64,000 nt of DNA from Clostridium sp. Ade.TY (GTDB lineage: Bacteria > Bacillota > Clostridia > Clostridiales > Clostridiaceae). Shown piece by piece: positions 8,511 through 17,944 of this stretch. The translations under genes were made by a program, and so were the position numbers. The stretch spans positions 1 through 64,000 of the forward strand of contig NZ_AVSV01000032.1 of the NCBI RefSeq assembly GCF_000498355.1, in the 5' to 3' direction. The notes beneath the pieces are model-generated. The model did not search any database. It had not been told where the DNA came from and saw only the letters and a list, made by a program, of their open reading frames with translations. Numbering within the stretch: position 1 is the stretch's first letter; each line of letters opens with the position of its first letter.

Positions 8511-8523
8511 AATTTACTCAATT

Positions 8524-9468
8524 TTAAGTATTATCATTACTATGTTTTGGTAATGGTTTATCATCATATATATAACTTTGTATTTGATCTAATGTATCGT
8601 TTTTATTAAATACTAAATACCATACTCCATCCATCATCTTTCCTTCACAATATCCATTAAGAGGAAATCTTGCTGTTTCAAGCTTACTCTTCATTAATGG
8701 CATTGCATCAGTTGCAAGTCCCATCATATCAGTTGAAGACATATTAGTTTTTATATATGGTAAAAATGTATCAATAAGTGATGGATATTCACTCTTTGGA
8801 GTGTTATGCATCTTATTAAATATTGCTTCAAGAACAACTCTTTGTCTTTCTGTTCTTTGATAATCTCCACCAGTTGCATGTCTTATTCTTGAATAAGCTA
8901 AAGCCTCAGCTCCATTTAATGTTTGAAGTCCAGCATGAGTAATTCCTGGTATATGTTGTACTTCTTCCCTTGTTACATTAATTTTGACTCCACCTAACTT
9001 ATCAATAATTTCAGGCATTGATGTAAAGTTAACTGCCATAAAATCTTCAATATTAAGCTTAAAATTTTCATTTAATGTTTTTATTGCAAGTTCAGGACCA
9101 CCATATGCATAAGCATGAGTAAGTTTTGTATTTCCATGACCTGGTACATCAACATAAGAATCTCTCATAATTGAAGTTAATTTAAGTTTATTATGTAATC
9201 TATCTATAGTTAAAATCATTACTGCATCAGAACGTCCAACTTGCCCCTTTGGAGCATCAATTCCAAATAAAGCTATATTTTTTATTTCTGACTTTTCTTT
9301 ATCATCCTCTATACTTTTATCTATTGATAGATTATCTTTATTTATTTCAACCTTTTGAACTTTATTAAGTTTTGAATTTACATATAAAAATCCGCCACCT
9401 ATTGTTATAATAATTATTCCTATTATAACTAATATAGTAATCTTAAGTTTACTCCTCTTCTTTCCCAA
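8524..9468 (-). CDS. LytR-CpsA-Psr (LCP) family glycopolymer ligase
   Basis: 314 aa. One membrane helix (residues about 9-30) anchors an extracellular LCP domain (about 65-260). The motifs are RSDAVMILTID, SIMRDSYVDVPGHG, KLTHAYAYGG and YSRIRHATGGDYQRTERQR, which carry the Arg/Asp residues that hold the pyrophosphate lipid. LCP enzymes transfer teichoic acid or capsule from undecaprenyl carriers to peptidoglycan. This one is the best candidate for attaching the two polysaccharides encoded at 10874-42864. The start is TTG at 9468, with GAGGAAG 7 nt upstream. Confidence 0.93.
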   Translation of the reverse strand: MGKKRSKLKITILVIIGIIIITIGGGFLYVNSKLNKVQKVEINKDNLSIDKSIEDDKEKSEIKNIALFGIDAPKGQVGRSDAVMILTIDRLHNKLKLTSIMRDSYVDVPGHGNTKLTHAYAYGGPELAIKTLNENFKLNIEDFMAVNFTSMPEIIDKLGGVKINVTREEVQHIPGITHAGLQTLNGAEALAYSRIRHATGGDYQRTERQRVVLEAIFNKMHNTPKSEYPSLIDTFLPYIKTNMSSTDMMGLATDAMPLMKSKLETARFPLNGYCEGKMMDGVWYLVFNKNDTLDQIQSYIYDDKPLPKHSNDNT

Positions 9469-9516
9469 AGTTTATCTTCCTCTCTTAAAATTATATTTTT
9501 CATATTTATCCCTTTT

Positions 9517-9522
9517 ATTATA
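9517..9522 (-). promoter_or_regulatory. -10 element of LCP gene
   Basis: A perfect TATAAT on the minus strand about 50 nt upstream of the TTG start. The -35 is poor. Confidence 0.35.
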
Positions 9523-9589
9523 CGAAATAATTGGTAAAATTTATACACTTAATATAGATTATGTTTACATTTAGATAAATTTAATAAAA

Positions 9590-9623
9590 AATATTAGAGC
9601 AGTAAAAAGTACTACTCTAATAT
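9590..9623 (-). terminator. Terminator of VanZ-like gene
   Basis: A stem of about 13 bp (TATTAGAGCAGTA and TACTACTCTAATA on the plus strand) whose single mismatch becomes a G-U pair only on the minus strand. A T-run follows (complement of 9582-9590). Confidence 0.75.
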
Positions 9624-9629
9624 TTATAA

Positions 9630-10166
9630 CTATAATATTTTTCTTAAATACTTATTATAAATTATATAACCAAAACCAGCTCCAAATGTATTAAGTATTA
9701 TATCATTAGTTTCAAAAAATCTTCCAACTGAAGGTATAATAATTGACTCTAAATATTGAAGAAATTCTATACTTAATGATACAAAGAAACAAATTATCAA
9801 TATTCTTTTTAAACTATCAACTTTATCTTTAAAGAAATAAATTAAGAATACTGGTAATGGCATTAGTAATATAAAGTTTCCTGCAATATTATATATAATT
9901 CCATACAAAGTATTTGATTTAATTATGTATTTAATACTATCGATAGGATTAATAAAAACTGTTGGATTTACATTTAATCCTTTTACAATTAATATAGGAA
10001 AAAATACTAATGATACAACTTTAATAATATATATTCCAAATAATATTAATACTAATTCATTAACTTTATTCCTTTGTTTACTATTAATAATTCTCTTATA
10101 CATAAAGTATAAATAAAAGATTAATGTTATATAGAAGAATCCTTCTCCAGTTACATTTATATTCAT
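9630..10166 (-). CDS. VanZ-like membrane protein
   Basis: 178 aa with four or five membrane helices. The family signature is visible: NIAGNFILLMPLPVFL, SIEFLQY, then GRFFETNDIILNTFGAGFGY. VanZ-like proteins are small membrane proteins, some linked to lipid-carrier or glycopeptide tolerance functions, with no settled reaction. A good Shine-Dalgarno (AAGAAGGG) precedes the ATG. It forms its own unit between a terminator and a degenerate region. Confidence 0.88.
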   Translation of the reverse strand: MNINVTGEGFFYITLIFYLYFMYKRIINSKQRNKVNELVLILFGIYIIKVVSLVFFPILIVKGLNVNPTVFINPIDSIKYIIKSNTLYGIIYNIAGNFILLMPLPVFLIYFFKDKVDSLKRILIICFFVSLSIEFLQYLESIIIPSVGRFFETNDIILNTFGAGFGYIIYNKYLRKIL

Positions 10167-10249
10167 AAAATTACCCTTCTTTATGATAAAGTTTTCATCT
10201 TAAAACATTTACATATTAAATAATATTTTTCTATTTATTAATTTTAAGT

Positions 10250-10429
10250 TTATCTAATTATAAAATTAGTCTTATCTATTCCATGATAAATTATATCCAT
10301 AATGAATACATTACTTATTTTTTTGATATACTTTTCAATTAATAAATTCTCACAATATGGACGGTCAATTGCATAAGTTTTGCAATCTCCCAATTTCTTT
10401 ATATATCCATTTAATTTGTTCTCTTTACT
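10250..10429 (-). pseudogene. Possible remnant of an FrhB/F420-hydrogenase-beta-like gene
   Basis: An open stretch of 59 codons with no start or ribosome site, bounded by stops. It reads ...LGDCKTYAIDRPYCENLL..., then IKKISNVFIMDIIYHGIDKTNF. The last part recalls the PCQ...YDNL-x-x-DI-CHG-x-PS signature of the coenzyme F420 hydrogenase beta-like proteins common in polysaccharide clusters, with the CHG Cys changed to Tyr. The match is short and by eye only. Confidence 0.3.
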
Positions 10430-10777
10430 CTAATTATTTTTAATTAATCTCATTTAACAAAATTCCTTTATTAATCAAAATAAAGACTTTACTTATATCT
10501 TATAAATACTATTATTTTTTAGAAAATAATGAAATTTTAGATTGTGATATAAATAGATTAGAGTATATTAAGAGAATAATACTTGAACATTCTAGTTTTA
10601 ATTTACTAAAAAATAAAGTTTTATTTATCATTAAACTTCAATAATATCTAAAATACTTGACAACATATATACATTTTAAATTTTGTACACTTCACAAAAA
10701 ACTCTTATATTTCCTATATAAGTATTAAATCCTCTTACAATAGTATTCAAATTTATTTTTTCTTCAATAAAAAATAC

Positions 10778-10819
10778 CTCCAAAATATTAGTTTTCTTAA
10801 TTTTACTAATATTTTAGAG
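10778..10819 (-). terminator. Terminator at the end of polysaccharide locus I
   Basis: 15-bp arms (10778-10792 and 10805-10819) fully pair on minus-strand RNA with one G-U. They are followed by GTATTTTTTATT. It lies 55 bp after the last gene of locus I. Confidence 0.8.
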
Positions 10820-10873
10820 ATTTATGTGTATGCAGATTCTTTTAATCTAGCAATACTAATAAACTAGTTTGTT

Positions 10874-12361
10874 TTATATACGCAAATACCATTTTTTATT
10901 TAAGCTTTCACAAATAAACATAATTATAGAAAATATCCATGTAAACAATAATGTTGTATCTGAAGCCGCTGGAAACATTATTGTATATATCATAGATACA
11001 TTGGTAATTATTAATAACAAACTTGAGAAAAAACTTCTTCTTATTTTATAAGCCTTATAAATTTTAGAACTAACAATTCCAATTATAAAAGATATTATTA
11101 AGGTAAAAATTTTTCCAAAATCAACGATAAAAAATGAAAATACCGTTTTCCAACCAGCAGGCATTACGCCAATACTTTCCATATATGAACTAACATAATT
11201 CATTATATATTCAACAGAATATTTATTCAACCCAATAGAATATAACCTTCTAGCAATAAATGGTGTAGAATACATTCCATAAAAATGTGTTGTTTGTGGA
11301 ATATCCCAAAACATTGCAAATTCAGGTATTTCATGAGTATAATATACTATCATTTCTGTCACTCCAGCTCTTAATGGATCTGGTAAAGTATTTAACATTG
11401 TTTCTGCAACAGGATTTAATTTGTATTTAAAGTAATATTGCAAAACTTGAGTTTTATCGGTTGATATATTCCCATCATTTCTACTATTTGACAATAACAA
11501 ACCATATGTCATTATTAAACTAATTATCAAACATATTAAAATTTTATACTTTAATGTTTTTTTCCCTTTTTTATTAATTTCTCCACTTATTGTAGCATTA
11601 TTTTTTTTTATGGCAATTGCTGCTATTATTACTACTATTATCTGAAATGCTGCTTGTCTTCCAGAAGATAAAATTGAAAATAATATAAATAAACACGGTG
11701 AAATAATCCATATGCATTTATGTTTAAAATTAATATCTTTCCATAAAATTATGACAGATGAAAGACTAATTAATGAACCAAATGCTAAAATACTAGCTAT
11801 TTTTGAAAAGCCAGTGGCTTCACTAGTTGAAAATATCTCTCTAGTTTGTGCTGCATTCATAATATTTATATGCTTTATAAATATCATCTCATATGTAAAT
11901 AATAAACTTGCAATTATTCCTAAAATAGCAACAAAATTTATTAATGAGATTACATTTAAGTTATTCCTGTTCAAATATTTCATTCTCAAATCATATTTCT
12001 TTTTATATTTTTCCATTTTATATTTAGATAAAGTAATTTTGTTATCTAAATAAAATCCAGCTAAAATAAGAATAATTGCAAAAAATAAATATATAATCGG
12101 AATTAAACTATTTGGTTTTTGTAAATATGTTATTAAATCAGAAAAATACATCAAAAACATAAATCCCCACGGAATTAAAAGATAGTATATCGGAGATGCC
12201 AAGTTCCCCCTTGATTTCAAAATAAAAACTATTAGTATGATATATGGTATTATTAGTAATAATTTAAAATAAACAAAACATATTAATAACATTGCAATTA
12301 TAATTTGTAATACTATTATATTTTTTAAGTTTGTTTTATTATTAATAACCAATACAATCAC
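10874..12361 (-). CDS. Wzy-like oligosaccharide repeat unit polymerase
   Basis: 495 aa, about 12 membrane helices. A segment near the middle (ILSSGRQAAFQIIVVIIAAI) and a large extracellular loop after residue 300 (LPDPLRAGVTEMIVYYTHEIPEF ...) are typical of O-antigen/repeat-unit polymerases. It would join lipid-linked repeat units at the outer face of the membrane. It is the last gene of locus I, 77 bp after the preceding glycosyltransferase gene. The start is uncertain: GTG at 12361, or a TTG nine bases further in that is better placed relative to AGGA. Identification rests on topology and context more than on motifs. Confidence 0.8.
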   Translation of the reverse strand: MIVLVINNKTNLKNIIVLQIIIAMLLICFVYFKLLLIIPYIILIVFILKSRGNLASPIYYLLIPWGFMFLMYFSDLITYLQKPNSLIPIIYLFFAIILILAGFYLDNKITLSKYKMEKYKKKYDLRMKYLNRNNLNVISLINFVAILGIIASLLFTYEMIFIKHINIMNAAQTREIFSTSEATGFSKIASILAFGSLISLSSVIILWKDINFKHKCIWIISPCLFILFSILSSGRQAAFQIIVVIIAAIAIKKNNATISGEINKKGKKTLKYKILICLIISLIMTYGLLLSNSRNDGNISTDKTQVLQYYFKYKLNPVAETMLNTLPDPLRAGVTEMIVYYTHEIPEFAMFWDIPQTTHFYGMYSTPFIARRLYSIGLNKYSVEYIMNYVSSYMESIGVMPAGWKTVFSFFIVDFGKIFTLIISFIIGIVSSKIYKAYKIRRSFFSSLLLIITNVSMIYTIMFPAASDTTLLFTWIFSIIMFICESLNKKWYLRI

Positions 12362-12438
12362 ATCCTAACATAACAAATTCTAACCTATAATTTGATAAAC
12401 ATTTAAAGATATTTGTGATAATAATTTAGCATATATTT

Positions 12439-13554
12439 TTAATCTTCAATTGATTTTATTATCTTATTTATCTGTTTATTCCAATCAAAACTAATAGCCT
12501 TAATTCTGTTTATTTCATAATATTTTTTTAATATTTTATTATAATTATTTATTGCATAATTTATTGTAATGCTTAATTCATTCTCTGAATTTCCACTAAA
12601 AATTATATTATCTTTAAATTTCTCATACCCAGGAAATTTTGTAGAAATAATAACTCTTCCTGATGCAATATATTCCATTATTTTAGATGGAAAATTATTT
12701 TTATTTTGTGGCATATCCATATTTCTTGGATTAATTAAAATATGTGATTTATTTAATAAATTTAAATACTCATCTCTTTCAATAAATCCTAAATATTTAA
12801 TTCTTTTATCTTTTTTTTCATATTCTTCTACTAATTGTTGTAATTCACCTTTACCAGTAAACCAAAACTCTATGTTTGACATATCATTTTTTTTAATTGC
12901 ATTTAATAATCTATCTACACCAGTAACTTGTGATAATAAACCAGAATAAAGTAAAATTATACTTTCATTAGAAACTGGCACTGGTAATACTATATTTTCA
13001 AATTCATTAATATTAATTCCACCTTCAATTACAATTGTATTTTTTCCTTCTTTTTTCATTCTAGACGCCATCTTACTAGACAAACATATTATTTCATCAA
13101 ATTTTTTCATAGAAGTTAACATTAATTTAGCATAAATTTTTTTTATAATATTGTTATATTCTATACTTTCAGTATAATCAGCCAATATAAGATATGCCTT
13201 TTTATTAAATAAATGTGCTATTATTGGAATATATATATTTGCATATGAAATATTATATTGAATTGATATATCACAATTTTTAATAAATTTTAATGATGAA
13301 TGAAAATTTAAATACATTGACTTAAGAAAACCTTTTTGCTTAAAAAAAGAAGTTATTTTTAATTTTTTACATAATTTCTCAATTTGCAAAATTTTAGTTG
13401 TTCTATAACCAAGATAACTCAATAACTCTACATTATTATTCTTTTTTAATTGTTCAATAACATTCCATTGAAAATTATTGCCAGCTTCTGAATTATGTTC
13501 TATTTGATAACTAATTTCTTTTGGAATCATAGAACCTATAAATAAAATATTCAT
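12439..13554 (-). CDS. Glycosyltransferase, GT4-like (GT-B fold)
   Basis: 371 aa. The C-terminal half holds the GT-B nucleotide-sugar site: ILLYSGLLSQVTGVDRLLNAI, then EFWFTGKGELQQLV, then LINPRNMDMPQNKNNFPSKIMEYIASG, in which the E of the usual E-x7-E motif is partly replaced. The start has AAGGAGGAAT. It probably adds one sugar of the locus I repeat unit on the cytoplasmic side. Donor and acceptor cannot be told from sequence. It lies 15 bp after the acyltransferase gene. Confidence 0.85.
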   Translation of the reverse strand: MNILFIGSMIPKEISYQIEHNSEAGNNFQWNVIEQLKKNNNVELLSYLGYRTTKILQIEKLCKKLKITSFFKQKGFLKSMYLNFHSSLKFIKNCDISIQYNISYANIYIPIIAHLFNKKAYLILADYTESIEYNNIIKKIYAKLMLTSMKKFDEIICLSSKMASRMKKEGKNTIVIEGGININEFENIVLPVPVSNESIILLYSGLLSQVTGVDRLLNAIKKNDMSNIEFWFTGKGELQQLVEEYEKKDKRIKYLGFIERDEYLNLLNKSHILINPRNMDMPQNKNNFPSKIMEYIASGRVIISTKFPGYEKFKDNIIFSGNSENELSITINYAINNYNKILKKYYEINRIKAISFDWNKQINKIIKSIED

Positions 13555-13568
13555 TTATTCCTCCTTCA

Positions 13569-14582
13569 TTATCTTAAACCAATCAAAATATTAAAATATT
13601 TAGTTTTTTTTATATTACTAACCAATTTATTGTAAATACGAATTAAAATTATCATAATTAATAAAATTATTACAAATTTTATTGCCCCAATAAATGGCAC
13701 ATATTTATTAACAATCCTATTTACTATGGATGCTATTGGTAAATGTAATAAATATATAGTAAAAGAATACTTACCAGCATCTTTTAGAATATTAAAAATA
13801 AAATTTTTAGAATTTATATACTTTGAAACTATTTTTATTGATACCCATAATGCTATTAAAGATCCCGTCATTTCTATGGGAATAGAAAATATTTTAAAAT
13901 ATGACATCCCTATTCCATCAATTTTTATTCCTAAAAAAATAAATAATATTGCTAAAATTACTATTATTAATATTTTTTTTTCTGTATAATTTTTTATATT
14001 TTCTAATTTGTTATTGGCTTTTATCCACATTCCTAGTATAAAAAAACCAATCCAATTTAAAATATTTAAATAAGCATAGTTTTGAACAAAAAATATATTT
14101 GAAAAATCAGTGAATAATATAGAAATAATTGTAATAATCAAAATTACCATCACTTTACTTTTTCTTATATTATTTCTATATGGGTAAAGGATGAAAATAA
14201 GTAAAATATATATAGTCATATAATAATATATACTTCCTGAACCCAAAATAAACTTTATCCATTTAAATAAATTTAAATTACCCTTATTTCCTCCAAAGAT
14301 ACAACTTATAACAAAAACAATACTACTACAAAAAAACCATGGAATAATAACACTTTTTATTTTTTTTATTGCAAAAATTTTTATATTTTCTTTTTTCCCA
14401 TAATACAAATATCCACCAATAATTAAAAATAATATAACACCTATTGTCCCTATTTTATCATAAACTTCATTTAAGACTTGTCCACCTATATTAGTATATT
14501 TTATTGGTGAATGAGCGATTATAACACTACAAATCGCTAATCCTTTTATTAAAGAAATAATTCTACTATTAATCTCTTCCAT
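13569..14582 (-). CDS. Membrane acyltransferase, acyltransferase-3 family
   Basis: 337 aa with about ten membrane helices. The N-terminal segment LIKGLAICSVIIAHSPI carries the family His, followed by the glycine-rich LFLIIGGYLYYGKK. These enzymes O-acetylate (or succinylate) sugars of surface polysaccharides. The gene overlaps the upstream glycosyltransferase by 14 bp and has AGGAG 7 nt before the ATG. The locus I polymer is therefore probably O-acylated. Confidence 0.88.
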   Translation of the reverse strand: MEEINSRIISLIKGLAICSVIIAHSPIKYTNIGGQVLNEVYDKIGTIGVILFLIIGGYLYYGKKENIKIFAIKKIKSVIIPWFFCSSIVFVISCIFGGNKGNLNLFKWIKFILGSGSIYYYMTIYILLIFILYPYRNNIRKSKVMVILIITIISILFTDFSNIFFVQNYAYLNILNWIGFFILGMWIKANNKLENIKNYTEKKILIIVILAILFIFLGIKIDGIGMSYFKIFSIPIEMTGSLIALWVSIKIVSKYINSKNFIFNILKDAGKYSFTIYLLHLPIASIVNRIVNKYVPFIGAIKFVIILLIMIILIRIYNKLVSNIKKTKYFNILIGLR

Positions 14583-15690
14583 TTTTTTCTCCTATGAATT
14601 CAGAAAAAATTTCGTAATGTACTTTTGCCATTCTTTCTATTGTATAATATTTAATTTTATCAAGATTTTTCTTCTGAATATCTTTATTTAATACATCATT
14701 ACATAGAATATTCTCTATTTTCTCTGCTAATACTATTTCATTATCTACTGGTACAATAAAACCATTTTCATTATCTTTTATAAGTTCTATACCTGCAACA
14801 CACTTATCTGTTGTTATTATTGGTAATCCATAAGCCATAGCTTCATTTATAACCAATCCCCAAATATCTTCTCTAGTTGGCAAAACAAACACATCACTTG
14901 CCATATAGTATTCTTTTAATTCATTTTTAGATTTAAACCCTATAAATTTTACATTACTCAAATTTAACTTATCTCTTAATTCTATATATTCCTTAGGTGG
15001 ATTACCTCCAATTATATATACACCATATTCATTTGAAATTTTAGCACATGATTTAATCAATATATCGAATCCTTTTCTATATATAAATTGACCTATTGCT
15101 AAAACAACCTTTTTTTCCTTAATATTAAGTTTATTTTTTAAATTAAGTTTTACTTTCTGAGGGATAATTTTCTCCAATATATCTTGATTTTCTAAAGATG
15201 TGAAAGGATATGTAAATATTTTATCTTTTTTAGCTCCATAATAGATTAAATAATCATTAGTTGTTTTTCCTGTGCTTATCCACAATGATGCACTACTAAT
15301 AAAATGTTTTTTTATCTTGTATTTCAATGTACTATCATTTTTTCTCATACCACCATCTGCATTTAATATAAATGGAATATTTTTAATTTTCAAATATTTT
15401 ATTGCTAACATCTGTGTGGGTGTTGAATAGACTCCTATTACAATAACGTCATTTTTAAATTTTTTTAAATATTTTATAATATCAAATGAAAAAGATGCGT
15501 CTGTTCCTAATTCTTTTCCTTTTAAAAAAATAGATTTAAAATTTAATGTTTTCTTTAATAACCATGAATCTTCTCTATCTTTAGCATTATCTCTTTCAAA
15601 TATAACAGTTAAATCACAATAATTGCTTAATTCATTAAAAAACTCTACTCTATAAGGTGATGGTATATTAGTTATATATAATACTCTCAT
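14569..15690 (-). CDS. Glycosyltransferase, GT4 family
   Basis: 373 aa. The N-terminal domain begins RVLYITNIPSPYRVEFFNEL. The C-terminal domain has KKVVLAIGQFIYRKGFDILIKS, then VFVLPTREDIWGLVINEAMAYGLP, which is the E-x7-E nucleotide-sugar motif. The ATG at 15690 follows AGGAGTG at proper spacing; the longer GTG start would sit inside the ribosome site. The motif set resembles retaining transferases that act on lipid-linked oligosaccharides. Specific sugar unknown. Confidence 0.9.
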   Translation of the reverse strand: MRVLYITNIPSPYRVEFFNELSNYCDLTVIFERDNAKDREDSWLLKKTLNFKSIFLKGKELGTDASFSFDIIKYLKKFKNDVIVIGVYSTPTQMLAIKYLKIKNIPFILNADGGMRKNDSTLKYKIKKHFISSASLWISTGKTTNDYLIYYGAKKDKIFTYPFTSLENQDILEKIIPQKVKLNLKNKLNIKEKKVVLAIGQFIYRKGFDILIKSCAKISNEYGVYIIGGNPPKEYIELRDKLNLSNVKFIGFKSKNELKEYYMASDVFVLPTREDIWGLVINEAMAYGLPIITTDKCVAGIELIKDNENGFIVPVDNEIVLAEKIENILCNDVLNKDIQKKNLDKIKYYTIERMAKVHYEIFSEFIGEKNGRD

Positions 15691-15698
15691 ATTCACTC

Positions 15699-16898
15699 CT
15701 AAATTTTATTATATAATTTTACATATTCATTTAACTTATTTTTTTCATCAAACATACATCTTACTCTTTCAATACAATTATCACGTTCCAATAAATTTAC
15801 ATTATTTTTAATATTTTTAATTGTATTTAATAACATATTAATATCTTCCTTTTTAACAATAAAACCTGTTTTTTCATCCACGACCTCCACACACGCTGTA
15901 GAATCATATACAATTGATGGTGTGCCACATGCTAACGCTTCTGCTATAACCAAACCAAATGTTTCTTCTACAGATGCATTAACAAATATATCAGCTTCTG
16001 TATAAATTTCAGCTAATTCTGTTACATTATTTGTTTTTCGTATTCCTATAATATTTTTAGGTAATAAATTTAATTGTTTTTTACTTAATCCAACCAAAAC
16101 TATTCTCGTATTATCATCTATCATTTTAGATAATTGTAAAAATGTATTAAACCCTTTTCTATTCTCCCAAACATTGGCTACCCCTAGAATAACAAATTTA
16201 TTATTTAAATTGTATCTTTCTCTAAAGTTACTTTTAGTTTCTTTAAATATATTTAAATCAATTCCATTATTTATAACTTGAATATTATATTCCGAAAAAA
16301 AAGATTGTCTTACTAAATCAGCTAACCATTTTGATGGTGTTACAATAGTCATATCTTCTACCCCAGTAAACAATTCTTTTTTCTTTAAATAATTCATTTT
16401 TGAATTATCTTTTAAAAATGACTTTGGATATTGATTTTTTTGCTCACAATTATCACATCCTGTTTTCCACTTACCACATCCTATATAATCAAAATATGAA
16501 CAATGTCCTGTAAATGACCAACAATCATGCAAAGTCCAAATAACTTTTTTCTTACTCTTTTTTAAGTAATCAAATAATATTTCAATATTTATATAATATC
16601 CATGAATATTATGCAAATGAATGACATCTGGATTATATTCTTCAACTTTTTTAATAAATTCTTTTGTAGCTTTAACTGAACCAAATCCATGCTCATCAAA
16701 TAATCTTGTTTTTGCTACATGACTGTAAACATCCAAGTCTGTTCCAATTTTTATCGTCTTTATTCCTTCTGGTGCATTTCCTCTTCCATATGCAATAACA
16801 CATTTATTTCCGTTTAACTCTAACGCTTTATATAAATCAGTAGCTATTCTTCCTGTGCTTCCAGTTCCACACACTGTATTTATTTGTAATACTTTCAA
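15699..16898 (-). CDS. Glycosyltransferase, GT4 family, colanic-acid-type
   Basis: 399 aa from TTG at 16898, which has AGGTGA 5 nt upstream; a GTG nine bases earlier overlaps that site. An unusual Cys cluster (TLHDCWSFTGHCSYFDYIGC, then KWKTGCDNCEQ) matches the WcaC/WcaL-like subgroup and may bind a metal. The sugar-nucleotide site is EETFGLVIAEALACGTP. It follows fcl directly (9 bp), so a role with GDP-fucose or GDP-mannose is reasonable but not shown. Confidence 0.88.
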   Translation of the reverse strand: MKVLQINTVCGTGSTGRIATDLYKALELNGNKCVIAYGRGNAPEGIKTIKIGTDLDVYSHVAKTRLFDEHGFGSVKATKEFIKKVEEYNPDVIHLHNIHGYYINIEILFDYLKKSKKKVIWTLHDCWSFTGHCSYFDYIGCGKWKTGCDNCEQKNQYPKSFLKDNSKMNYLKKKELFTGVEDMTIVTPSKWLADLVRQSFFSEYNIQVINNGIDLNIFKETKSNFRERYNLNNKFVILGVANVWENRKGFNTFLQLSKMIDDNTRIVLVGLSKKQLNLLPKNIIGIRKTNNVTELAEIYTEADIFVNASVEETFGLVIAEALACGTPSIVYDSTACVEVVDEKTGFIVKKEDINMLLNTIKNIKNNVNLLERDNCIERVRCMFDEKNKLNEYVKLYNKI

Positions 16899-16907
16899 CA
16901 ATGTCAC

Positions 16908-17849
16908 CTACTTTTTAGCTATATCATAGTTATCCAAAAACCAACTATATGCTAATTCTACACCATCTTTTAAATCAACATTATACTTCCATCCAAGTCC
17001 ATTTAACTTATCAACATTTGTAAGCTTTCTTGGTGTTCCATCTGGCATATTGGTATTAAATACAAGATATCCTTTAAATCCAACGACCTCTTTTATTGTT
17101 TCAGCAAGTTCTCTTATAGAAACTTCAACTCCTGTTCCTATATTTACATGTTGCTCTCCATTATAGTTTTCCATTAAGAATACACAGGCATCTGCCATAT
17201 CATCTACATATAAAAATTCTCTAAGTGGAGTTCCTGTTCCCCATACTTCAACTGTTTCTACATTATTAATTTTTGCTTCATGAAATTTTCTTATAAGAGC
17301 TGGCATTACATGTGAGCTTTGAAGATCAAAATTATCATTTGGTCCATAAAGATTTGTTGGCATACAACTTATAAAATTATCTCTATATTGTCTTTTAAAG
17401 AATTTACACATCTCAAGTCCTGCAATTTTAGCTACTGCATAAGCCTCATTAGTTTCTTCTAATGATCCAGTTAAAAGATAATCTTCTTTAATTGGTTGAG
17501 GTGCCATCTTTGGATATATACATGTACTTCCTAAAAATAAAAGCTTAGTTACTTTAAAATCATGAGCTGCTTTTATTACATTGTTTTGTATCATTAAATT
17601 TTCATATATAAAATCAGCTGGATATACATTGTTTGCATTAATTCCACCAACTTTTGCTGCTGCTAAAAATACGTATTCAGGTCTTTCTGTTTCAAAGAAA
17701 TTTCTTACTTCATCCTGATTTGTTAAGTCTAATTCTTTATGAGTTCTACAAATTATATTATTAAATCCTTTTTCTTTTAAATTTCTAACTATTGCTGATC
17801 CTACAAGTCCTCTATGACCTGCAACATAAATTTTGCTATCCTTTTTCAT
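16908..17849 (-). CDS. fcl: GDP-L-fucose synthase
   Basis: 313 aa NADPH-dependent epimerase-reductase that turns GDP-4-keto-6-deoxymannose into GDP-L-fucose. It has the nucleotide fold [10 protein letters not shown], the Ser of LGSTCIYP, the YAVAK catalytic Tyr/Lys, and the family markers [10 protein letters not shown] and [16 protein letters not shown]. Shine-Dalgarno AAGAAGGAAA. With manC and gmd it completes fucose activation, so L-fucose is expected in the locus I polymer. Confidence 0.95.
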   Translation of the reverse strand: MKKDSKIYVAGHRGLVGSAIVRNLKEKGFNNIICRTHKELDLTNQDEVRNFFETERPEYVFLAAAKVGGINANNVYPADFIYENLMIQNNVIKAAHDFKVTKLLFLGSTCIYPKMAPQPIKEDYLLTGSLEETNEAYAVAKIAGLEMCKFFKRQYRDNFISCMPTNLYGPNDNFDLQSSHVMPALIRKFHEAKINNVETVEVWGTGTPLREFLYVDDMADACVFLMENYNGEQHVNIGTGVEVSIRELAETIKEVVGFKGYLVFNTNMPDGTPRKLTNVDKLNGLGWKYNVDLKDGVELAYSWFLDNYDIAKK

Positions 17850-17944
17850 TATAAATTTCCTTCTTTCAAATCAAATAAGTTTTTTATATTTTTGTTAATC
17901 TATGTCTGTTATGTTTTCTCTTTTTCCCATAATTAATTTGCTTT

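Larger units (their letters stand above)
10167..10873. other. Gene-free, apparently decayed region, 707 bp
   Basis: This lies between the VanZ gene and the end of locus I. It holds a possible gene fragment (10250-10429), a plus-strand open stretch without start or ribosome site around 10480-10640 that I cannot identify, and the locus I terminator (10778-10819). It looks like remodelled flank of the polysaccharide locus. Confidence 0.5.

Noticed and set aside
10480-10640. Plus-strand open stretch between VanZ and locus I
   Set aside because: No start with a ribosome site and no recognisable family; kept only as part of the decayed region.
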